Source: Neisseria sp. 83E34 (lineage in GTDB: Bacteria; Pseudomonadota; Gammaproteobacteria; Burkholderiales; Neisseriaceae). Taken from it: 64,000 nucleotides of DNA. Shown piece by piece: positions 57,047 through 64,000 of this stretch. The notes below the pieces were generated by a model that did no database searches, was not told the origin of the DNA, and worked only from the letters and a program-made list of their open reading frames with translations. The position numbers and the translations under genes are program-made. Numbering within the stretch: the first letter of the stretch is position 1; the number at the start of each line of letters is the position of its first letter. Location: contig NZ_LGYH01000004.1 of the NCBI RefSeq assembly GCF_001308015.1, positions 169,413 to 233,412 of the forward strand, given 5' to 3'.

Positions 57047-57070
57047 AGACAGGCATAGGCCTGTCTGAAC
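57047..57070. repeat. Inverted DUS pair next to the Rhs remnant
   Basis: TTCAGACAGGCAT is followed closely by AGGCCTGTCTGAA, with almost no loop, in the gap between the decayed core and the candidate immunity gene. Confidence 0.6.
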
Positions 57071-57175
57071 GTTCTGAAAACGGGGACCGACAGTTTTTTC
57101 AAACGGTTTTGGATAGACGACATATGCGGTTACGCGAAAATGGAGCGGATAACCGTACCTATAAGGCTAAAATTG

Positions 57176-57670
57176 TTATATACATTCGGCAATTGTTCTT
57201 TCCACAAATTCCCATTTACCGTTTTGTTTTTTTAATGTTACTTCATAAGTAGGCTTTTTTGTTGAAGGAACACCATCATATATAACTACCTCGTCAACCA
57301 CATCCCCATCAAAGCCAACCCAAACTCTATTTGTATTACATAATATTTGCCCTTTCTTATCTTTATCAGAAATTAACACTCCCTCAATATGTCCAGCATC
57401 GTTGTCTTTAACTAACATAGCAAATGGATTTTGACTGTTGGTTATCAGTAAATTGGAACCTGTTTTATATTGTTCCAGTGTTTCGGATACTGCAACCTGC
57501 CAGTTTTTATAATTCAAGTGGCTGTCCAAATAAATCCCCCGCTCATCTACAGCAGCCTCCTTATTGCTTGATAAAATATCCGCCGTGAAATTTTTTGGGG
57601 CCGCAGATACAAAATTAAAAAACAACACTGTTGCCAAAATAGACAGTATGCTGGTGAAAATATATTTCAT
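57176..57670 (-). CDS. Secreted protein, candidate immunity protein of Rhs cassette C
   Basis: 164 residues, not recognised. A classic signal peptide (MKYIFTSILSILATVLFFNF then VSAAPK) predicts export to the periplasm with cleavage after SAA or SA. The mature part is beta-rich, with a short QILCNTNRVWVGFDGD stretch. It starts 33 bases after the stop of the Rhs tip at 57703, same strand, the usual place for an immunity gene. AGGGATA precedes its ATG. If it protects from that toxin, the toxin may act in the periplasm. The immunity role is inferred from position only. Confidence 0.65.
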   Translation of the reverse strand: MKYIFTSILSILATVLFFNFVSAAPKNFTADILSSNKEAAVDERGIYLDSHLNYKNWQVAVSETLEQYKTGSNLLITNSQNPFAMLVKDNDAGHIEGVLISDKDKKGQILCNTNRVWVGFDGDVVDEVVIYDGVPSTKKPTYEVTLKKQNGKWEFVERTIAECI

Positions 57671-57702
57671 GATTCAATATCCCTAATATAATAATTAAGC
57701 GT

Positions 57703-59076
57703 TTACAAACATCCATTTTTCTTTAAAATTTCATAAGCCTTTTCCTTGTCTCCTCCTAAACGTAAATTTATGTCTGCTTCAGCTACACGACGATCTTTCC
57801 CTTCTCTTCGACATTTATTAAGACCATACCAAAGATAAATCTGCTTCATTCCGTTAGCGTAATTTGGGGCGTTAGGTACATCCGTCGCGAGATGGATGCC
57901 TACCGCCAGAGGCATTCCCGTTACCGCAGATACGCCGTTCGGACTGGCTTTGGCCGTTAACTCCGGAGTTGTAATAGAAGCCATATTAGAAACAGTACCG
58001 GGGGTTTGGCTGATGGCTCCATTAATGGCATCATTTTTTATCGCCCCACTTTTCCAGCGATCTGTTATCACTTTATTGAGTACTTCTACTTTTGCACAAC
58101 TTGTAGTTTTACAGCCTCCAAATAAACCTTCATTAGGTCTATCATCAAACGGACTCAATCCTAATACATCAGTCCAGCGTTGGGCATTAGGAACAAAATG
58201 ATATAAGTTTTCTCCGCCTATCAACCCAATCGGATCCTGATTAACAAACCTACCGCAGTCCGATTCGTAATAGCGGAAGAAGTTGTAATGTAAGCCCGTC
58301 TCTTGGTCGAAATACTGGTTTTGCAATCTGAACGGCTGATGGGCGTTTGTAATGTTTGTTTCAGATTTGAGTTTCCCCCAACCTGCATAATCCCCAAACC
58401 ACAACAAATTACCGTTCTTATCGGTCATCTCTCTTGGTATGCCGATTTGGTCGCAGTGGAAATAATGGATACTTTGTTCGGTTTCTTCTTCGTTTGTCCA
58501 ATTGCAGACTTGCGCCAGTGGCTCGTAAGAATCTTGGTCGGTGTAGATGTAAGTATATAGGCCGTCTGAATTTTGTTCCTGTAACAAGTGGCTGCCATCC
58601 CAAAGGAAAGTAATTTCACTGTCTAAAATATCTTTGCCGTTCTCTGTTTTCAGACAAGCATGGTCTGTTGAATGCCTGTCTGAAACTTCGTTAGCGTTTT
58701 CTTTCAGACGGCCTTTGCTTATCCGCCGACCCAACGCGTCGTAGGTATAAACCCATGTCTCTTTACTGCCGTCTTTCTTAAAGATTTCCACCTTAACCAA
58801 TTGGTCGTGCAAATCATAGAAATAGTTCTGCACTTCGCCGTTTGGCAGTTCGCGGTGGATCAGGTTGCCGAGGTCGTCGTAATAATAGCTGATGCCGTTG
58901 TAGTGTTTCAGGCGGTTGTCGGTAACGGAGTTGAGGCCGTCTGAAACGGTTTGGTCGTTGGTCGACAGGATATTGTGCGCGGGGTCGAAGGCGAACCGCT
59001 CGTTGCCCGCTCGGGTGATTCTGCCCAGTTTGTCGTAGCCGTAGTTGCGTTTGAAGGTGATTCCATCTGTATGACA
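57703..59076 (-). CDS. Displaced Rhs core with toxin tip, cassette C (no start codon)
   Basis: The frame is open from 59076 with no start; directly upstream in frame is the TAG stop of the immunity gene of cassette B. The protein begins in the YD-repeat region (RNYGYDKLGRITRAG), has the core motifs LHDQLVKVEIFKKDG and LQNQYFDQETGLHYNFFRYY, and DPIGLIGGENLYHF at the core end. The second cleavage motif is DVLGL instead of the usual DPLGL. The tip of about 150 residues (from SPFDDRPNEGLF) is unknown, with a Cys pair near its start and a helical Lys-rich end. As an orphan it may be silent until recombined into the main gene. An inverted DUS pair lies inside the coding region. Confidence 0.75.
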   Translation of the reverse strand, partial: CHTDGITFKRNYGYDKLGRITRAGNERFAFDPAHNILSTNDQTVSDGLNSVTDNRLKHYNGISYYYDDLGNLIHRELPNGEVQNYFYDLHDQLVKVEIFKKDGSKETWVYTYDALGRRISKGRLKENANEVSDRHSTDHACLKTENGKDILDSEITFLWDGSHLLQEQNSDGLYTYIYTDQDSYEPLAQVCNWTNEEETEQSIHYFHCDQIGIPREMTDKNGNLLWFGDYAGWGKLKSETNITNAHQPFRLQNQYFDQETGLHYNFFRYYESDCGRFVNQDPIGLIGGENLYHFVPNAQRWTDVLGLSPFDDRPNEGLFGGCKTTSCAKVEVLNKVITDRWKSGAIKNDAINGAISQTPGTVSNMASITTPELTAKASPNGVSAVTGMPLAVGIHLATDVPNAPNYANGMKQIYLWYGLNKCRREGKDRRVAEADINLRLGGDKEKAYEILKKNGCL

Positions 59077-59439
59077 CTAAGGATTACTTTTAACTTCTAT
59101 ATTTGGCTTTTGGAAAGTGTACTCTAGCCAAGCTTCGGATTTCGAGCTGTACCCTTTAAATACTAAATTATTGTTTTCTATAAAAAATTCTTGTATTAAT
59201 TCAAAAGGTTCTATTTCATTTTCTAAAATATTTTTTATCAATGGCTTTTCAAAAGGTGATTTAGATATAAAGTGTTTTCCACTAAACTTAGACCAATCTT
59301 TAATTTTAATTGCAATGTTAGAAATGTATTGCCTCAAAGATTTTGAGTAAGCTTCTGAAAAATAATAAACTATTTCATTTTTATTAATGATTACTTTAGT
59401 TATAGGACAATCGCTAATACTTAAATCATGTATATTCAT
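59077..59439 (-). CDS. Candidate immunity protein of Rhs cassette B
   Basis: 120 residues, not recognised. Acidic and hydrophilic with aromatic residues (WSKFSGKHFISKSPF, EFFIENNNLVFKGYS) and no signal peptide, so it is cytoplasmic. AAAGGC lies seven bases before the ATG. It starts 26 bases after the stop of the cassette B tip and its TAG is followed at once by the open Rhs frame of cassette C, which shows where a core fragment was joined behind it. Very AT-rich, like the tip it follows. Role inferred from position. Confidence 0.65.
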   Translation of the reverse strand: MNIHDLSISDCPITKVIINKNEIVYYFSEAYSKSLRQYISNIAIKIKDWSKFSGKHFISKSPFEKPLIKNILENEIEPFELIQEFFIENNNLVFKGYSSKSEAWLEYTFQKPNIEVKSNP

Positions 59440-59465
59440 TTCATTGCCTTTAAATATTTCAACAA

Positions 59466-61187
59466 CTAATTGGGTAGGATGGGAATGTGAGCATCGGGAG
59501 ATGTTCTATCCACAATATTTCCTTTAATATCTAGAGAGTTTCCTTGTCTATCATATAAATGTGCATGATCATTTGGAGTTTTATCATCAGGAGGATCTAG
59601 CCTAACAGCACATTTTCCTGTATCCGTATAATTCCATTGCATAAATCTTCCATCAGGTGAGCCACCTCTCCATGAAATATTTTCTGATTTTGATAAAACA
59701 TCTGCAATTTGTTGGCGATTCATACTAGATAGATTTAAACCAACTAAAGGATTTAAACCTAAAGGGTCAATCCAAACCTGCCTATTAGGTGCAAAATGAT
59801 AAAGATTATTTCCTCCAAGCAGTCCAATCGGATCCTGATTAACAAACCGCCCAACATCAGGATCGTAATACCGGAAGAAATTGTAATGCAGCCCTGTTTC
59901 ACGGTCGCAATACTGGTTTTGGAGTCGGAACGGCTGGTGCGCCCTTCCCGTTACGTTGGTCTCTTTAACCAGTTTGCCCCAAGCGTCGTATTCGCCGAAC
60001 CAAAGCAGTTTACCGTCTTTATCGGTCATTTCTCTCGGTATGCCGATTTGGTCGCAATGGAAATAATTGATTTCCTGTCTGCTTTCACATTCCGTGTTTG
60101 TATAGTTGTGAATTTGGGCTAGGGGTTCGTAACTGTCTTGGTCTGTATAGATGTAAGTATAGAGGCCGTCTGAATTGTGTTCCTGGAACAGGCGGCTGCC
60201 GTCCCACAGGAATGTGATTTCACTGTCTAGAATATCTTTGCCGTTTTCAGCTTTCAGACGGCCTTTGCTGACTCTTCTGTCCAACGCATCGTATTCAAAT
60301 ACCCAAACTTCTTTGTCCCACTCTCCTGTTTCGGCGTTCTTCTTAAACGTTTCCACTTTAACCAAACGGTCGAACAAATCGTAATACAGATTTTGGGTGC
60401 TGCCGTCCGAATGTTCTTTGTGGATGGTGTTGCCGAAGTCGTCGTAGAAGAATTTTATACCGTTGTAAGCCGCAATGCGGTTGTCTTTTACCTGCTCTCC
60501 GTATTCGTTAATCAGGTTGTAGGCGGGGTCGAAGACAAAGGTTTGGTTTTGCACTTTCAGGGGCTGGCCGAGCTTATCGTACTCGAAGTGCGTCGTACCC
60601 GTACGCAGGTCGCTGCTGTGGAGCAGGTTGCCGGTTTTGTCGTAGCCGTAGCTGCGTTTGACGGCGGTTTGGACGGGGGTGCGGGCGGGTATGTAACCCG
60701 CCCCTACGGCTGCTTTGCCGCTTTCAGACAGGCTGTTGAGTTGTGCGATTTGGGCTTTCAGACGGCCTACCGGATCCAATTCGTAGCGGCTGGTTAAGGC
60801 TCCTTGTGTCCTTTGGATTTCGCGGTGCAGCTTATCGCGTTCGATGTCCGTAATGACTTCGCCGTCGAGGTTGATTTGGTGCAGGTGGCCGCTGCCGTAA
60901 TACAGATAGTTGATTTGTCTGCCGTCGGGCAATACGGTGGTGGTGCGGTTGCCGTTGAAGTCGTAATGGTAGCGGATGCTCTCGGTAACCGGCTGGAACA
61001 GCATATCGTATTGCGGGTCGCGCCAGTCGGTAGCTATCAGGCCGTTTTGCTCGTTTTCTTCTTGGGTCGGTACCTTCCAGTGGTGCTGGCCGATGAGCTG
61101 ACCGTTGGGGTTGTAGTCGAAGCAGGTGATGCTGTGTGCATTGGCGGCATTTGCGGCGGTGTGGTCGGAGGCGGCCAACAGAAGTCA
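59466..61187 (-). CDS. Displaced Rhs core with toxin tip, cassette B
   Basis: About 570 residues counted from a TTG at 61178; the frame is open back to a TGA at 61188-61190. It holds several YD repeats (IRYHYDFNGNRTTTVLPDGR, YELDPVGRLKAQI, YGYDKTGNLLH), then the Rhs core motif DPIGLLGGNNLYHF and the cleavage motif DPLGL. The tip of about 95 residues (PLVGLNLSSMNRQQIAD to the end) contains DPPDDKTPNDHAHLYD followed by DIKGNIVD and HIPI; this resembles the nuclease-like polymorphic toxin type 24 group as I recall it, which is uncertain. Its immunity gene follows. A GGGCGGGT palindrome and three AG-DUS are inside the gene. Confidence 0.75.
60683..60703. repeat. GGGCGGGT palindrome in cassette B
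   Basis: GGGCGGGT and ACCCGCCC (60683-60690 and 60696-60703) frame ATGTA. The same 21 bases occur in cassette A at 63615-63635. In both it is read in frame as part of AGYIPAR. It could be an inserted REP-like unit. Confidence 0.5.
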
Positions 61188-61190
61188 GGC

Positions 61191-61246
61191 ACGTTAAAAA
61201 TCACGCGGAACTTGCTGCTCTTGCGGGCGATTTTGTTGACGGCCAT
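61191..61246 (-). pseudogene. Out-of-frame gene head joined to cassette B
   Basis: From ATG 61246 the minus strand reads MAVNKIARKSSKFRVIFNV and then runs into the cassette B region in the wrong frame. It looks like the start of some other gene, cut at 61190 and fused to the Rhs sequence. I do not recognise the product. Confidence 0.45.
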
Positions 61247-61345
61247 GGTGGGGTTTCGTGTGGATTAAGGTTAACAGGTAAAAAAACGCGTGCGTGCTGT
61301 CGGCATGCATGTTACAGATTAAATAGGCAATGTTATATATGCTAT

Positions 61346-61384
61346 GCTTGCTGTAACAAATGGCTGCCGTCACATATGAAAGTC
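61346..61384 (-). repeat. Short scrap of Rhs core sequence
   Basis: GCTGTAACAAATGGCTGCCG and the following bases mirror the core stretch around 58584-58605 and 63053-63075, with several changes. A 35-40 base remnant of a lost cassette edge. Confidence 0.5.
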
Positions 61385-61426
61385 TGTTTTATCTGCTTGA
61401 GAACGTTTGAAAGTTCACGGTATTTT

Positions 61427-62074
61427 TCAATCTGCCTGTCTAAGGAGAGCTTCTTTTTCTTTTAGTTTTTTAATATATTTAATATTTCGATAAGAAACAA
61501 AAGTTTTCCCATTTTCAGATATTGCAGCAATAATTAAGATATTGCCTTGCTTAAAAAAAGCAATTTTGTCTTTTTGTCTCTTAAGATATAACTCATGATT
61601 TTCAAAAGTGGTTTCTCCGCCTGATAATGCTTCAAATTCTTCTAAAGTTAAATTGTTATAACTTGAATATAATTGATTAAGAGAATTTGTTACTTCTTTA
61701 AAAGATGGTGTTAAATTTAAAATTAAAACGTTTTGCAATATGTTGTCATTGTCATCAAATTGGAAAACAACAGTACTTCCATCTGATTGCTCAATCCAAT
61801 AACTATTGGGCATGGGTATGTCATTTTTTCCAAATCTAATATAAGAACTATCTGCACGATTTAGATTTGGGTACATAGATAAGGCATCAGTCACAGAGGA
61901 ACTTCCTATCTGTAAGTTATAAGGAGCTGCATTATCGACATTCTTGGAAATATTATTAACTTTTTTTTCTATATTGTTTCTTGAAGATGTTTTTTCAATT
62001 TTATTTGTGTTGGGTTGACAGGAGGATAGCAATGCACATAGTGCTAAAATAGACAATATATTTTTAACTATCAT
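61427..62074 (-). CDS. Lipoprotein, candidate immunity protein of the main Rhs gene (cassette A)
   Basis: 215 residues from ATG 62074, which has AAAGGA seven bases upstream (an earlier TTG is possible). The signal ends in LLSSC, a good lipobox, so it is a lipoprotein. Its +2 residue is Gln, so outer-membrane sorting is expected. The body is AT-rich and contains DALSMYPNLNRADSSYIRFG and FEALSGGETTFENHE, with no domain that I know. It starts 38 bases after the stop of the Rhs tip at 62113. A membrane-anchored periplasmic immunity protein implies a toxin active in the periplasm or envelope. Role inferred from position. Confidence 0.65.
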   Translation of the reverse strand: MIVKNILSILALCALLSSCQPNTNKIEKTSSRNNIEKKVNNISKNVDNAAPYNLQIGSSSVTDALSMYPNLNRADSSYIRFGKNDIPMPNSYWIEQSDGSTVVFQFDDNDNILQNVLILNLTPSFKEVTNSLNQLYSSYNNLTLEEFEALSGGETTFENHELYLKRQKDKIAFFKQGNILIIAAISENGKTFVSYRNIKYIKKLKEKEALLRQAD

Positions 62075-62112
62075 TATTCGATCCTTTTTTAACAAATCCT
62101 AGATTAAGATTG

Positions 62113-64000
62113 TTATCTCTGTTGGGAGCAAATTGCAGTATAAGTAGCACATTTCCCTAAACTTGCACCTCCTCCGCCCCCCACTAGTGCATTGACATTA
62201 TGTGTAATAGTCGTTTTTTCATTAGGTCGTGGATCACTTGTACATATGCCTCCTCCAGCACCATATAATGCGGCTGCACTACCATTTACACAAGTCGACT
62301 GGCTTAAGCCTATTGAAGATGTATTATTAGAATATGAATATTCACCACCAAAAGTTAGCCGCGCACTAGCACCGGTCTCACCACATACTGTTGCTGCTAA
62401 ACAATAATTTGTAGCTCCATCGGGAAAATTATTTTTAATGCCTGTTACACGAGCACTGAGACCTCCCATATTTTGTGCTTCAGCAACAACACTCATAGAG
62501 TGTGAACTAGCTGAGCGGGTGAGTGGTTGAGGATTTAATTGCTTAATAGCATTGTTATATGCTTCATTGTAGGAAGAACGCATGCCGGGCGAGTTTAATT
62601 GTTGCTGTAATGCCTCAAATCCATTAAGCCCTAAAGGGTCAATTAGCTTTTGTGCTGAGTTTCCAAAATTATATAGATTCTCCCCACCTGCCAACCCTAT
62701 CGGGTCTTGATTAATAAATCTTCCACAATCAGGCTCATAATACCTGAAGAAGTTGTAATGCAAGCCCGTTTCTTTATCACAGTATTGATTTTGAAGCCGG
62801 AACGGCTGATGGGCGTTTGTAATATTGGTTTCAGATTTGAATTTCCCCCAACCTGCATAATCCCCGAACCACAGCAGATTGCCGTCCCTATCGGTCATCT
62901 CACGCGGTATGCCGATTTGGTCGCAATGGAAATAGCTGGTCTGTTGTTTAGCCTCGCCTTCTGCATCCGTCCAACCACGGATTTGCGCCAGCGGTTCATA
63001 GCTGTCTGCATCGGTGTAGATGTAGGTGTAGAGGCCGTCTGAATTTTGTTCCTGCAACAGATGGCTGCCGTCCCACAGGAAGGCAATTTCGCTGTCTAAA
63101 ATATCTTTGCCGTTCTCTGTTTTCAGACAGGCATGGTCTGTTGAATGCCTGTCTGAAACACTTTCGCTTTCAACGGTTTCTACCCCGCCGTTTTTCAGAC
63201 GGCCTTTGCCGATCCGTCTACCCAAAGCATCGTAGCGGTAAGCCCAAGTCTCTTTACTTCCGTCTTTTTTAAAGATTTCCACCTTAATGAGTTGGTCATG
63301 CAAATCATAGAAATAGTTCTGCACGTCGCCGTTTGGCAGTTCTCGGTGGATCAGGTTGCCGAGGCCGTCGTAGTAATAGCTGGTGCCGTTGTATTCTTTA
63401 AGACGGTTATCTTTTACTGCGTTGTCCCGATGCCTGTCTGAAAGGATATTGTGCGCGGGGTCGAAGGCAAACCGTTCGTCGCCCGCTCGGGTGATTCTGC
63501 CCAGTTTGTCGTACTCGAAATGCGTCGTTCCCGCCCGCTGGTCGGTGCTGTGGAGCAGGTTGCCGGTTTTGTCGTAGCCGTAGCTGCGTTTGACTGCGGT
63601 TTGGCCATGCATGCGGGCGGGTATGTAACCCGCCCCTACGGCTGCTTTGCCGTTTTCAGACAGGCCGTTGAGTTGTGCGATTTGGGCTTTCAGACGGCCT
63701 ACCGGATCCAGTTCGTAGTTGCTGGTCAGGGCTCCCTGTGTCCTTTGGATTTCGCGGTGCAGCTTATCGCGTTCGATGTCCGTAATGACTTCGCCGTCGA
63801 GGTTGATTTGGTGCAGGTGGCCGCTGCCGTAATACAGGTAGTTGATTTGTCTGCCGTCGGGCAATACGGTGGTGGTGCGGTTGCCGTTGAAGTCGTAATG
63901 GTAACGGATGCTGTTGGTAACCGGCTGGAACAGCATATCGTACTGCGGGTCGCGCCAGTCGGTGGCTATCAGGCCGTTTCGGGCATTCTCTTCTTGGGTC
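62113..64000 (-). CDS. Rhs/YD-repeat polymorphic toxin, C-terminal part of the main gene (cassette A; 5' end outside window)
   Basis: The frame is open to the right edge of the window, so the N-terminus lies beyond. The visible 629 residues hold YD repeats (IRYHYDFNGNRTTTVLPDGR, YGYDKTGNLLHSTDQRAG), then LQNQYCDKETGLHYNFFRYY, and the core end with DPIGLAGGENLYNF and DPLGL, where autoproteolysis releases the tip. The tip of about 170 residues (from NGFEALQQQLNSPG) is unknown, with a Cys-containing, Gly- and Ser-rich end (GGGGGASLGK). The core is nearly the same at DNA level as cassettes B and C, so tips can be exchanged. An in-frame DUS pair (63122-63157) and three AG-DUS lie inside it. Confidence 0.85.
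   Translation of the reverse strand, partial: TQEENARNGLIATDWRDPQYDMLFQPVTNSIRYHYDFNGNRTTTVLPDGRQINYLYYGSGHLHQINLDGEVITDIERDKLHREIQRTQGALTSNYELDPVGRLKAQIAQLNGLSENGKAAVGAGYIPARMHGQTAVKRSYGYDKTGNLLHSTDQRAGTTHFEYDKLGRITRAGDERFAFDPAHNILSDRHRDNAVKDNRLKEYNGTSYYYDGLGNLIHRELPNGDVQNYFYDLHDQLIKVEIFKKDGSKETWAYRYDALGRRIGKGRLKNGGVETVESESVSDRHSTDHACLKTENGKDILDSEIAFLWDGSHLLQEQNSDGLYTYIYTDADSYEPLAQIRGWTDAEGEAKQQTSYFHCDQIGIPREMTDRDGNLLWFGDYAGWGKFKSETNITNAHQPFRLQNQYCDKETGLHYNFFRYYEPDCGRFINQDPIGLAGGENLYNFGNSAQKLIDPLGLNGFEALQQQLNSPGMRSSYNEAYNNAIKQLNPQPLTRSASSHSMSVVAEAQNMGGLSARVTGIKNNFPDGATNYCLAATVCGETGASARLTFGGEYSYSNNTSSIGLSQSTCVNGSAAALYGAGGGICTSDPRPNEKTTITHNVNALVGGGGGASLGKCATYTAICSQQR
63615..63635. repeat. GGGCGGGT palindrome in cassette A
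   Basis: The same inverted repeat as at 60683-60703. The bases just beside it differ between the two cassettes (the RMHGQT versus RTPVQT codons), which suggests local instability. Confidence 0.5.

Larger units (their letters stand above)
56948..63700. repeat. Ten AG-DUS (AGGCCGTCTGAA) inside the Rhs array
   Basis: Exact copies on the plus strand at 56948, 58559, 58934, 60163 and 63032, and on the minus strand at 58703, 60253, 60757, 63194 and 63689 (first base given). All lie in the conserved core, not in the tips. The host dialect TGCCTGTCTGAA is also present in the same genes, at 58672, 63122, 63145 and 63430. Confidence 0.8.

Noticed and set aside
58814..59077. 87-codon frame in the cassette C core, Arg/Gln-rich
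   Set aside because: It is an alternative frame of the Rhs core; the true frame gives clear YD repeats.

Overview
The window comes from a Neisseria species. The core genes (clpS-clpA, cysE, dapE, ttcA, lolC-lolD, uvrA, potGHI, glnD, metF, hemA, pdxH-recO-pdxJ-acpS, ubiK-comM, dsbA, uppP, gcr, rlmB, lgt, ilvD, rnr) are betaproteobacterial and neisserial in type. The sequence carries roughly sixty copies (counted by eye) of TGCCTGTCTGAA on either strand, usually preceded by A. This is the TG-wadDUS dialect of the DNA uptake sequence, known from Neisseria wadsworthii and close relatives, so the host is most likely N. wadsworthii or a neighbour. About nineteen copies form inverted pairs just after genes and look like intrinsic terminators.

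Layout. 1-4.1 kb: clpS (start outside the window), clpA and an eRF1/Pelota-like baeRF protein that may be a Balon-type ribosome hibernation factor. 4.1-4.75 kb: three tandem tRNA-Val/tRNA-Asp units on the minus strand. 4.75-16.6 kb: a CPA2 antiporter, cysE, dapE, two small membrane proteins, ttcA, lolCD and uvrA. 16.6-20.7 kb: an accessory island with a very AT-rich TIR-STAND NTPase gene (probable antiphage defence), a 530-base spacer with foreign DUS dialects and a small inverted-repeat element, and an unknown four-helix membrane protein. 21-56 kb: housekeeping genes, including a polyamine ABC transporter, O-antigen-type polymerase, PII uridylyltransferase, B6 biosynthesis, competence helicase ComM, DsbA, and an ArsR regulator divergent from a DMT exporter with a clear operator-like palindrome between them. 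56.1-56.5 kb: two tRNA-Leu and one tRNA-Ser, with two good promoters and a strong terminator. 56.6-64 kb: a minus-strand Rhs/YD-repeat polymorphic toxin array. It has one large rhs gene running off the right edge, then two displaced core-plus-tip cassettes, then a decayed core fragment. Each intact tip is followed by its own candidate immunity gene.

The most interesting theme is that DUS dialects mark horizontal transfer. The host uses TG-wadDUS. Exact copies of other dialects occur only in or beside accessory or mosaic genes: AT-DUS as the terminator behind the TIR gene, AG-DUS at a codon-usage break near the uvrA 3' end, after the TIR gene and ten times in the Rhs array, and one AG-simDUS in ilvD, which is followed by a decayed Correia-like repeat. 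Together these suggest uptake of the defence island, the toxin array, and parts of uvrA and ilvD from other Neisseriaceae. All assignments are from reading the sequence; no database search was run.
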